A stretch of 64,000 nucleotides of DNA. It comes from Parus major (taxonomy: Eukaryota; Chordata; Aves; Passeriformes; Paridae). The position numbers and the translations under genes are program-made. The stretch's first letter is position 1. Each line of letters starts with the position of its first letter. This document shows positions 25,001 to 33,800 of the stretch, piece after piece. The notes under the pieces were generated by a model, which saw only the letters and a list, made by a program, of their open reading frames with translations, did no database searches and had not been told where the DNA came from. The stretch covers positions 25,491,824-25,555,823 of the forward strand of contig NC_031774.1 of assembly GCF_001522545.3 (NCBI RefSeq). Direction: 5' to 3'.

Positions 25001-26871
25001 TGAATTCATATCTAAAACCTAACTCCTAAAGGCACAGAAATGAGGCAGGTACAGAATGTGCTCAGTAATTACAGAACCGATAACATGCTGCCAGTGGCTG
25101 GCTTTGGAGAAGGCAATTCCTGGAAGGGCTCAACTCAGTTTCATGGATCAGATGCCCTGGAGCCACCTTTGTGGCGATCCAAATGTGCCAAAAAAGGCAG
25201 TGCAGATTGAACCAAATACTCAGGCATGTGGATGTGCCCCGTCATGACCAAGGAGCCTTGGCTTAGACATCACAGAGCTATAAATAACAAATTACCAAAA
25301 TCCAGCTTTGTGAGTTTTGCCTAAAAAATTTGAGATGTTTGGTGTGTTGTGAGACTGCTGCAAGCTCTGAAGCATAGAGAGTTGTATTGCAGGGTGTATT
25401 TTCTCTTTGGTATTTCTTCTTTGGGTTTCCCATTCAGCTAACCAAGAAAAGGTTGGCTGTTCCTTAAACTGAGAGCACAACACCTGCTGCTTAGCAACTG
25501 TGCTCATCACAAAACAGAACAAGGGAAAGCTCCTAATTATTACTAAATGGGCTCAAACTAGAGAGAGAAAAGGTAAAAATCTTTTCTAGCACATCTAATC
25601 CTATCATTTCCTAGAGGAGAAATTTCATGTCTGAAGGGTCCTGAAAATCTATTCATTTTTACTAGAGGCCAGAAGAGGGGCTAATTCAGGAAATCAGGTG
25701 TTGAAAATCCACTTTAAGATTCTGCCATACTATTGTGAGAGTAAATGGCATAATTTCCCTTCTCTTGCTGTCCACACTGGCAGGAAACTTGCCCTTGTGC
25801 TGCAGCAAGACATGTAGAGAAAGCCTATTGAAACCCATCCTTTTAAAGATATTAGTCTTGTTTAAACAGAGATTGTTCCCCATGTGCCAAGGACAGGAAG
25901 CCACACTAGGAATTTAACATGAAGCAAGACTACCTAAGTGGAATGATCAAAGCGATAAGCGGGACAGTGCCTCACAGAGGGAACTGAACGGGTTACAGTA
26001 GCTAATTAAATTGTTTGGCAGATGCTGAACCCTATCTGTTTTCACCCAGCCTCCACCCATCAGGAAAGTCCCCTTTACAGTTTCCTTTCGAAATTCTCAT
26101 TTGTGGTACCTTTGTAAGAGAAGTCTGCTGTTTCCCATCAGGATTCAGCTGCATAGTTCCGTCTCCTTGTTGAGAGGTTTGAGTGATCAACTCCTGGAAC
26201 AAGAAGGGCCAACGTTACCCCTGGAAAAACCATCATTTCTCTTAAAGGCAACCCTCGTTGGGAACTGAGAACTTTAGAGCCACAGGGACAGGGAGCCCAT
26301 GGTCAGTGCTGGCTGTAGAGCCTTGGCAGGAACCGGGGTTTCCTGCGGTGCCTGGTGCCACTGCTTGGGCTGTGCTTGCCCCACTAAACCTGAGAGGAGG
26401 CGTAGCAACCAGGTAAGGTCCACCCTTCATGACACATGGGGAGGGGAAGCAGCTCCTGGCCCTGGCTGTTAAAGGAACAGCAAACCTGTCTCCTATAAAC
26501 ACACCCTGTCATTAATCTTTCACCTTGAAGTACTCCTCTGTGTTATTTAATACTTATTCTAAAGTTGCAGATATGGTGTCTCTAGAATTAATAAAATCCC
26601 TAAATATTCAAAATGCTCCCCTTGTAAATAAGCTCTTACTAATCAAGTAGTTTTAATTTTCTTCCTGTGGTTTACTATAACTTTCAAAGTTTTAATATTG
26701 AGGTCTTGAAGCCTTGACTTTCCTCGTCCTGCATAGAGTTATTATAGTCAATGGAAGGTCAAGAAAGTAGTATCATCTTTGCACTACATGCAGCACAAGC
26801 ATTTGAGATCCCAGATGCCTTGCTTTGCTCTGCACCCTTCTTACCTTAGACAAAATGCCATCCTGGTCCAT
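9842..26871 (-). CDS. PLA2G4E: Copy B: cytosolic phospholipase A2 epsilon-like, 20 coding exons, 806-residue model
   Basis: Coding exons in transcription order: 26845-26871, 26110-26193, 23391-23463, 22309-22445, 21795-21926, 20284-20324, 19555-19597, 18856-18919, 18494-18663, 17489-17526, 16661-16796, 15855-15991, 15231-15453, 14434-14548, 13962-14099, 12530-12637, 11812-12003, 11177-11343, 10596-10782, 9842-10050. They sum to 2421 nt, in frame throughout. Residues about 41-155 are a C2 domain ([21 protein letters not shown] and [10 protein letters not shown] hold the calcium-loop acids) and about 271-785 the cPLA2 lipase domain. Catalytic residues are Arg329 in GGGMRS, Ser357 in GLSGTTW and Asp641 in LVDTGFF, all as expected for an active enzyme. 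The C-terminus ends in a basic tail (ARKRQIKK), which in mammalian PLA2G4E binds acidic phospholipids. It lies about 3.6 kb downstream of copy A in the same direction and has the same intron phases. All junctions are GT-AG except the last intron, which is GC-AG. Confidence 0.93.
10596..10782 (-). CDS. PLA2G4E: Copy B exon 19 (GC donor)
   Basis: Residues 676-738: [41 protein letters not shown]. Acceptor ATCCAG. The donor reads CCAG|GCAAGT: otherwise consensus but with GC. The 187-nt length equals that of copy A. Confidence 0.94.
11177..11343 (-). CDS. PLA2G4E: Copy B exon 18 (catalytic aspartate)
   Basis: Residues 620-675: [33 protein letters not shown], ending AGSQIQ. Asp641 completes the Ser/Asp dyad. 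Acceptor TTTCAG, donor CAG|GTGACA. Confidence 0.96.
11812..12003 (-). CDS. PLA2G4E: Copy B exon 17
   Basis: Residues 556-620: [40 protein letters not shown], ending RWK. GC-rich relative to its flanks. Acceptor GTGCAG, donor AAAG|GTAACA. Confidence 0.94.
12530..12637 (-). CDS. PLA2G4E: Copy B exon 16
   Basis: Residues 520-556: [35 protein letters not shown]. The [11 protein letters not shown] block is a good epsilon-type match. Acceptor TTACAG, donor ATAG|GTAAAC. Confidence 0.95.
   Translation of the reverse strand, partial: ACGVVYFHSMCYISGICPIHQKISGTGGPGTKLTI
13796..13875. repeat. A/C-rich low-complexity tract
   Basis: Runs of CAAAA and ACAAACAAAC in copy B intron 15, just downstream of exon 15. 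Confidence 0.85.
13962..14099 (-). CDS. PLA2G4E: Copy B exon 15
   Basis: Residues 474-520: [40 protein letters not shown]. Acceptor TTACAG, donor GAAG|GTAAGC. Confidence 0.96.
14434..14548 (-). CDS. PLA2G4E: Copy B exon 14
   Basis: Residues 436-474: [32 protein letters not shown]. Acceptor CACAG, donor AAAG|GTAATT. Confidence 0.94.
15231..15453 (-). CDS. PLA2G4E: Copy B exon 13
   Basis: Residues 361-435: [20 protein letters not shown] to [16 protein letters not shown]. Acceptor TCCTAG, donor GGG|GTACAG. Confidence 0.95.
15855..15991 (-). CDS. PLA2G4E: Copy B exon 12 (catalytic serine, oxyanion loop)
   Basis: Residues 316-361: [20 protein letters not shown], then [17 protein letters not shown]. 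Arg329 and Ser357 match the family's catalytic positions. Acceptor CACAG, donor TG|GTGAGT. Confidence 0.97.
16661..16796 (-). CDS. PLA2G4E: Copy B exon 11 (start of lipase domain)
   Basis: Residues 270-315: [33 protein letters not shown], ending LDHE. Acceptor CTTCAG, donor GAG|GTCTGT, which is weak but at the conserved junction. Confidence 0.9.
17489..17526 (-). CDS. PLA2G4E: Copy B exon 10
   Basis: Residues 258-270, [12 protein letters not shown] and a split Cys. Acceptor TTCCAG, donor CTG|GTAAGA. Confidence 0.88.
18494..18663 (-). CDS. PLA2G4E: Copy B exon 9
   Basis: Residues 201-257: [18 protein letters not shown], then [20 protein letters not shown] to PPSS. Acceptor CCTTAG, donor TCA|GTATGT, phase 0. 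Confidence 0.88.
18856..18919 (-). CDS. PLA2G4E: Copy B exon 8 (basic linker)
   Basis: Residues 180-201, [20 protein letters not shown] and a Ser. The lysine run is longer than in copy A. Acceptor TTACAG, donor A|GTAAGG. Confidence 0.92.
19555..19597 (-). CDS. PLA2G4E: Copy B exon 7
   Basis: Residues 165-179, [14 protein letters not shown]. Two acceptors lie 5 nt apart (TTTCCTAG|TTCAG|GCC). Only the upstream one keeps the frame and matches the 43-nt exon of copy A. Donor GTG|GTGAGT. Confidence 0.85.
20284..20324 (-). CDS. PLA2G4E: Copy B exon 6 (end of C2 domain)
   Basis: Residues 152-165, [13 protein letters not shown] and two bases of the next codon. Acceptor TTCCAG, donor AT|GTGAGT. The final AT joins T of exon 7 to give Ile. 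Confidence 0.88.
21795..21926 (-). CDS. PLA2G4E: Copy B exon 5 (C2 domain)
   Basis: Residues 108-151: [20 protein letters not shown] to FKCDSQ. Third calcium loop with four Asp residues. Acceptor TTTCAG, donor CAG|GTGAGG. Confidence 0.95.
22309..22445 (-). CDS. PLA2G4E: Copy B exon 4 (C2 domain)
   Basis: Residues 62-107: [33 protein letters not shown]. Acceptor ATATAG, donor AAG|GTACTG. Confidence 0.95.
23391..23463 (-). CDS. PLA2G4E: Copy B exon 3 (start of C2 domain)
   Basis: Residues 38-62: [20 protein letters not shown]. Acceptor CTGCAG, donor GTCT|GTAAGT, 73 nt. Confidence 0.93.
26110..26193 (-). CDS. PLA2G4E: Copy B exon 2
   Basis: Residues 10-37, [20 protein letters not shown] and ending SLTK. 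Acceptor TTCCAG, donor AAG|GTACCA, phase 0. Poorly conserved with copy A, as expected for the N-terminus before the C2 domain. An internal Met could serve as a later start. Confidence 0.8.
26845..26871 (-). CDS. PLA2G4E: Copy B exon 1 coding part
   Basis: Nine codons, MDQDGILSK, residues 1-9. The ATG (26869-26871) has A at -3 and G at +4, a strong start context. Donor AAG|GTAAGA, phase 0. Confidence 0.75.
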
Positions 26872-26882
26872 TGTGGTCACGT

Positions 26883-26894
26883 TTACACACACAT
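26883..26894 (-). other. Copy B leader uORF 2
   Basis: ATG TGT GTG TAA, a three-codon frame ending 11 nt before the main start codon. Such short frames often lower translation of the main frame. Confidence 0.5.
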
Positions 26895-26900
26895 CCACTG

Positions 26901-26924
26901 TTAGCTGTGGCAATGCAATATCAT
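26901..26924 (-). other. Copy B leader uORF 1
   Basis: Upstream ATG at 26922-26924 opens a seven-codon frame ended by TAA at 26901-26903, before the main ATG. It is in the 5' UTR only if transcription starts near the predicted site. Confidence 0.5.
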
Positions 26925-26981
26925 CTGCCAGCTTCCACAGACACCAGTAGTTCAAATGTCCCAGATGCTGGTGAGCAACTA

Positions 26982-27008
26982 TTTTATAAACTGACTCAGA
27001 GCCCCACC
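26982..27008 (-). promoter_or_regulatory. Copy B core promoter: TATA box, AP-1 site, GGTGGGGC box
   Basis: On the minus strand TATAAAA is at 26982-26988, a perfect AP-1 heptamer (TGAGTCA; plus-strand TGACTCA) at 26992-26998 and GGTGGGGC at 27001-27008. The TATA and G-box spacing equals that of copy A. Transcription would begin near 26958, giving a leader of about 85-90 nt. AP-1 and KLF-type control would fit an epithelial gene, but that is inference. Confidence 0.65.
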
Positions 27009-30000
27009 TCTGACTGGTTTCTTAAAACCAGTTACTCCCCTCCCATTTTCTTATGGTAGGAAGCTGCATCCTGTGGTCAAGTAAGTAGGAAAAAATACCT
27101 TTGCCTATATAGCAGGTGGAAGTATTGTGTTTGAGTCACTTTGCTCTGTACTGGCCAATGGCAGCTTTAAAACTAAACCTAAGAGAAGGATGCTCTGACC
27201 TTTTACCTGAACTCTAAACTTTCAATTTAGCAAGACCTCAAAGCCCACAGAAGTACAAACTCTGCAATAAGATACAGCAACAGTACATAAATTGAATTTA
27301 GGTTATCTGTGAGAGTGAGCGGACACAATAAAACAGCTAATGAGAGAAGAAAAAAAAGAGAGAATGCTTTTGTTCTCAGACTAACCTGGTTATTGCAAAA
27401 AACAGTTTAAGGCTTTCTGAACCACATGTCCCTACAGTCCCAGGTCTAGGCATACAGAGCACCACAATCACATGGTGGTTTATATCTACTCAACCAAGGT
27501 CCAGCAGGGCTGGGTCTCTCCTCAAGCCATTGTATTCCTTCCCTCTCCTTTACTATGGCTTGTTATTATTATTTTTGTGTATAGATGTAGAGTCCTGAAG
27601 CAATGACTTTCCTTAACTTAGCTCCACACCCATGAATACTTCTGCACCATTTTCCAGCTCACACTGACTCTGGCTGCAAACTAGCTGCATTTAAGTGCCC
27701 ATGTCTGACCCAATGAAACCTGCCAGCCAGATGCAAAACTCAGCCCTGACCTCAAGCTGCCCTCCCCAAAGCCCTTGGCACAACTGTGACACCACTGCTG
27801 GGGCAGGACACCTGCCCCTGTCCACACACAGCTGACCCCTGTGCCATTGAAACTGGCATGGCTCACAGCTCACTGGGAGAGGATTAGAAAAGGCAAAGAC
27901 TGTTGCATCATCAACAGATCATAACAGATCAAACTTTCTGGGGAAAGGGATTCTTTTGGTTTCCCCGCTTCCCCAGCACATCATCTCTGAGTGAAAAGAT
28001 GCTCATTCCCTGAGCATTCTTGAGCTTACTGGTCAAACATTGCCACCAGCCAGCGCAGGTCCCCTTTGCACATTGCCATGCAAAATAATATCATCAGTCA
28101 TCACAGCCAACTTGGTAGAATAAATTTTTTGCCATAGGGGACAGTATTTGTGACGCCATGAAGGGATGTGGCTACACACTTGGCATGTTTCCTCTGTGTG
28201 CCAGCTCAACGATGAAATGCATTTTTCATTAGGTCACAGAAAAATGGCAGCATTGGCATCTGTCAGTCATGTTTAAAGACAATGCTTTACTATGACATCT
28301 CCTTGGAGGACAAAAATATTAACCAGACTGTCCACCAAGACTGGGCCTCTGACACTTTCATTCCTACAGTGCCAGTGGCCAAAAAACTCTCATTTTCATG
28401 GACAGCATTTGCAATCCACATCAGAGACATCCCTTGCATGGGGGAGGGACTATGGCTCACTCTGTACTCCTGCAAACTGTCTCTGAGGCATTCCTTTATC
28501 CACGATGCTCACAGCAAGTATTTGGTATGTTCTTTGCAGAGATAAAAAGAGTTTTGTTTTCCAGGAACAAGGAATGTTCACACTGTGAACCTGAAGCATA
28601 TTACTGAAATGCCTGAATATGTGCAGCAAGGCAGAATTCTCATTTTGCAAACAAGCCTTTATTGTCTTGTACTGTACACACAAAATTTTTGCATGTAAAT
28701 AACATTTCTTCAGAACTGGAGGCGGCAAGAGTTTATGGCTAAAACCTGTGTTTACTTTTTCACAACAGGGTTTTCAGGTAAAAATGGAGGTAATTCCCAG
28801 GATTATATGCAGAGCACATAGCATCATAATTCTGACTATGACTAGTGAAACTACCACAGGAGAAAAAAAAAAATCAGAAGTGCATAGTTGTTCAAAACTG
28901 TATGTTTCAAACATTAGTATTTATGCTGTGATCTTTAGGCTGGCAACATTAGGCTACAGTTGCACAAAAATGTAAGTTTTGTTTTGATGTAATAAATGAC
29001 CAATGTGTTGGAAAAGTTATCCTGAACCAATTTGTAAAGATGATTTGTCAGCACTCCTTGCTAAAATGAAATCCTCGAAGTGTCATTTTGTAACAAGCCA
29101 AACATTATTTGGCTGTGAATGAACCCTGTTATTTTCATGTTGGGTTCCCTGGGCTGACGAGGTAGGCAGTCTATTAAAAAGAAGTTATGTTTCAAACAAA
29201 TTTGTAAAATATTAACATGAAATGTTTCAACTTACCCAAGTATTTTCCCTGGTTTATTTTAGTCACATATTATAATATGTAGCTGATAGATTCTTTTCTG
29301 CCTGAATAGATTCTTTGTTTAAAATATTCCCAGCTGTCTTTAGGACACAAAACTTATAAATAGTGTGTTTTCAATTTGACTTGCTCCTGGAATGCAAAAG
29401 TTGTTATGGATTTATAATTTTTACAGCTCACCCTCAGCACAGTTCAGAGCAGTTTAAAAAAAGGGCACTTTCAATGAAGAGGGAAAGGAAGTAAGTTTAA
29501 AAAAGCAAATGTATTTTGCATACCACAACAAATTTAATTGGTGTTTTTGTGCTAGATCCCACATGTGGTCTTCAGATTGTTTTAAGATGTTTAGGCTATT
29601 GACTTACTTCTACTCAGTTTGTACAGGCAGAAGTAAACAAATAATAAATTTTTTTGATAGGCATATGACCTAAACTGTTGTACCAAGCAACACAGCAAAG
29701 TTTTCATTGTCTACTGAAAGTAAAATACTTTCAAATACATTTTTTTTTTTTTTTAAATTTAAGAATGGTATTTTATTATGAGAAGTAACCCAACAGGGAA
29801 AACAAGATCCCGGGTGTTTTATTTTGAAAGCTTCCAATTAAAGTGTTGAGGTTTTATATACTGTCTCAGTACAAACCAATTAAAACTGACATAAATTAAC
29901 AGGGAATTTTGATGTGCCCAAATTACACCCTTTGCTTTAAAAAAAACATTTTATGTGAAAAGTCTTATGCCACTTCCTCCTAAGTTGCTCCTTCCTATCA

Positions 30001-30621
30001 CATATGATTCATTCACAGCCCAAGAGATCCCAGGATGTGGATGAGATCATGGGGCTGGTTGTGTGCACACACTTGTCCCTCTTCACTTTTCCAGCCTCCG
30101 TGGCTGCTCTTTGGGACACTTGCAAAACAGAGTTGACCAAGGGATCCATTACCAGCTTCCAGTTCTCTTTGTTTTCCAGGACAGGTCATATCTCGTGTTC
30201 CACAAAGCAGAATTGTGGGAGCAGAAGTTTATACTCCCTTCTTATGGCCTGTAGGTGTGTTGGCTGTGTTGTATAACTGTAGCGCTGTGGCGGTAAAAAA
30301 TTATTTTCCTTTATAGTTATTAAATCATTTTCCTATATATTATAATAAGTTATGCTTAAAATCACGCTATTTAAAAATCTAACATGTATTTTAGGCAAAG
30401 AGTGCTCTACAGACAACCTTAATTGATGGAACAAAACATAAGTAAAAATTTCCCACACAATGTCTTTGCTTATAGAGACCACTTCTTGGGGATAGAAAAA
30501 CCCCAGCAAACACTGCACCAGCTGGGATAGTTTCTGTAGTGCAGAATGACCAGTGTTTGAAAAAGGTATGTCCCTTCTGGGTCCTAGAGCATGAAAAACT
30601 CCTCAGAGAAGATAAGAGCAA
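27009..30621. other. Region between the copy A stop and the copy B promoter
   Basis: Holds the unmapped 3' UTR of copy A and AT-rich intergenic DNA with a T run near 29741-29755. Open frames here are short, overlap in both strands and show no family motif. I see no further gene, and no relic exon of a third copy. Confidence 0.7.
28658..28663 (-). promoter_or_regulatory. Candidate poly(A) signal for copy A
   Basis: AATAAA in the context ACAATAAAGGCTTG, about 2 kb after the copy A stop. Closer candidates exist at 29818-29823 and 29772-29777. Without transcript data the true 3' end is undecided. Confidence 0.3.
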
Positions 30622-30830
30622 TCAGCACATTTTCTGCCTTCTCCTTTGCATCGCTGTCTGCAAGGCCTGCATAATCGTCTGAGAGTTGTTGAGGATGTTG
30701 TACTCGCTGAGATTCAGCAGCTTGCGGTAGTTCTCATCGGTGTATCGGACAGAGAACATGCAGTAGGGGGAACAGCAGCTGGTCAAATCAAGCTGGCCTT
30801 CATCCATCTCTGAGCAACAGCGCTTGACAC
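30622..30830 (-). CDS. PLA2G4E: Copy A exon 20 (C-terminus)
   Basis: Residues 924-992: [40 protein letters not shown], ending QRRRQKMC then TGA (30622-30624). Acceptor CTCCAG. Unlike copy B the basic tail ends in Cys. 209 nt with stop as in copy B. Confidence 0.96.
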
Positions 30831-33800
30831 CTGGAGAGAAAGAGTTGTTGTTGCTGTGACATGATGCTTACCTTAATCAGTGTCAAACTGTCCATGAGGA
30901 GCAGGACTTTTCTCCTGACGAAAGTTCATAGGGTTTAAATGCAAACAGTGTAGCTCATATATCACCACCTTAGCCAAGAGAACATTGTGAGTCTGAAGGA
31001 AGGAGGGCACAAGAGAGAAGTGAGGGATGGTATCACAATGTTCATCTACAGCTTACTCAGAAACATCTGTCTCATTAAAGCCATTTATTAAAGTTATTAA
31101 AGTCATTATCAGACAAGGATGTCAGCCTGAAAGGGCATTCCAAAAGCCAATGTCCATGCACTGCAGGTCTTAGCCTGGGCAGCTGGGATTTCCATGAACC
31201 TCAGATGAGGAAGATTAATTGCTAGTAAGAGAACAGAATTTAAGTGAGAAAGGAGCAATCAAAACATGTGGAAACGGAGAGTTCCTGCAATGCTGTATAA
31301 AGTTCAGTGCATCTGCCTGATCCATCTCTCCCTTTCTGATTTTTGTGTCACACAAATTCCACAACAGCAGCATTTTGGGCTTAACCTCCCTGCTACCAAG
31401 GATCAGAGAAAATGCATCCTAGTAACTTGCAGTAAAGGAGTACAAAGCAGGTGGCCTGGCAGAAAAGGAGTGACAGGCCCTGAACACATCACAGTCAGTA
31501 AAATGATCCCTGGGCTCGTGCTGAACCAAAATGAGACACAGTGATCTTAATATTGCAGGAGTTCAGCCTGAAAGCCAGATTCTTTCTCCCCCATGACTCA
31601 TACATGACACTATGGTTCCTCAATGGTAGAATTCAATACCTGAACAATAGACAATATATGCAGCAGGAAATAATCTGAGAGAGCTATACCTTTCAGGGGA
31701 AAAAAGCTTTTGCAATTAGGTAGGAACACTTCAAGTAACAAATGGGAGAGAGGTGAAGGCACACACCATCCAGAAGACACAGGCTGTGTTGGTCCTCTTA
31801 GAGACACAATGAAGACATGAGTGAACATAACAGCTTTGGTAGGAATGGGGAAAACAAGTTTAATTAGCTAGAGTGCTCCCCCATGAACCCAGAGAGCAAA
31901 GACAGCCAGCAGCAAAGAAGAAGTCCCCGAGTCACAGAAGCAGTGGTGTCTTTTGTTCAATGCTTTGCCACTACTTCTAACTTACCAGGTGCTTTGTACT
32001 CTTGGAAGGTATCATTCACAAGGGGAAGAAAAATCACAATTGGACATCCTGGCAAATCTGAATCTTGGAAGATGTAGCACTCCTTCAGATTTTTCTTATC
32101 TTCGTCAGTCAAAGAAATTGTTGGGAATGGGATTTTCTGCTCTGAGTAGTATTTACACGCCTTATCTAGAGACTGGAGGATCACAAAAATGGTCAGCACT
32201 GGTAATCAACTTCATTGTCTAAAGGCCCCAAATTGTCATCTACTATTAAGGTTTAGTAGCTCAGATCCATAGGGTGAGTTGCTTCTTATCAATGGTTACT
32301 CTATATGCAATTACCACACATGGTAACCACATTGCTAGTCACAAGCTGTAAACACAATTTCAGAATTAAAGGGTTCACCCAGGACACTGTTTAAAAAAAA
32401 ATTAAAAAATTGAAACAATTTGCAGAAGTTTAGGGTAAAGCATCAGCAAATGAAAGAGCCTGTGTTAACACATTATATAGAATTAACCAGAGAAGGAAAT
32501 CACAACAGGAAAACATTTAAGGTATCTTATGTGCTTGGAAGCCAGGAGATAAGAAAGTTAAGTTTCAATGTACAGTTATATCTCTGCCTGTGCAGTCATT
32601 ATGGCACAGTGTTAATTGAGATTAATATTTTACTGAAAAAATCTGAAGCACTAGGCTATGCTATATCTTTTTCCTGAAATGTTTAATAAAACATCATGTC
32701 CTAATATGCACTACATTATTTACGCTGCACCATCTAATAGTGAACACTATCAAACAGAAAAAAAGTTTCTACTACTTAAAATTGCAGCAGTCTTTTTTTT
32801 TAAGTTTTATCTAGACAATGAATGAGGCTGAAATAAAACTTCATTACATCTGTCTCATCCAACAGATGCTTATTAGTAGCTGTGCTTATTAGTAGCAGCA
32901 CAGCTGTTCTCATTCCCAGAATGTAATTCTACTTAGGAAGGCCAAAGTGCTTAACAGTGAATTTTCAACTAACCTCAGTTTCTGGCACAAAAAGATCCAA
33001 ACTTCTTTTCTGCCTGCTCTTATAGACAGCTAATGAACTTTATCTCCATGAAATGGGTTTTCTACAGGAAGATGCTCATCACTGAATTTTACTTGTAGCA
33101 TCTTATTTGTCAGCCCAGAAATTACCTGCTGCTGATATCCACTTAAGCCTTTTTATATTCTAACTTAAGTCAGAAGAAATCACTTCCTCATCTTTATGAA
33201 TATTCCTATGCACTGTCTGAAAGCCTGCTTGATTCAGCATAATGCAGAAGAGGCTCTTCCCATCATTCTGGAAAAGACCATGCTGACACCCCCTTGAATA
33301 ATTCAACATGTTCATAAATGAGTAAGAAAGAGTCCAGGAATTGCAGGAAGAAATAGGAAAAGTATTAATCACTACAGTGAAAAATATAGGGCAATGCAGA
33401 TGTTATAAACTGAACAGCTGATACAACCAGCAGTTCTGGATGCTACAGGCTGGGCATTTACAAGTAAAAGGAGATACAACACATGGTAACAAGACCATCC
33501 TCACCGATGTATGTGATCCAGTAGTATAACTTAGATAGATGATGACATCCACTTCCCTCTGTGGCCTTAAAAGTGGTGCACTGCTGGTATTGATGAAAAA
33601 TCCAGCATCTATCATGCCCAGCTGATCGGGATTTTGCATCAGCTGGTTGGGACGTGAGTCTAACACAGTGTCTAAAAGAAAAATATTTCTTGAATAAGAA
33701 TAGATCTGCACGTATTTTGACTGGAAAAAGAAGTGTAAGACGGAACTGATCATTCCAGAGGCCTGGTTTAATTTAATTGCCCCACCACTAGACCATCAAA

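Noticed and set aside
26242..26502. 86-codon open frame in copy B intron 1
   Set aside because: It lies between two well-supported exons, has no motif, and its reading frame does not join either of them.
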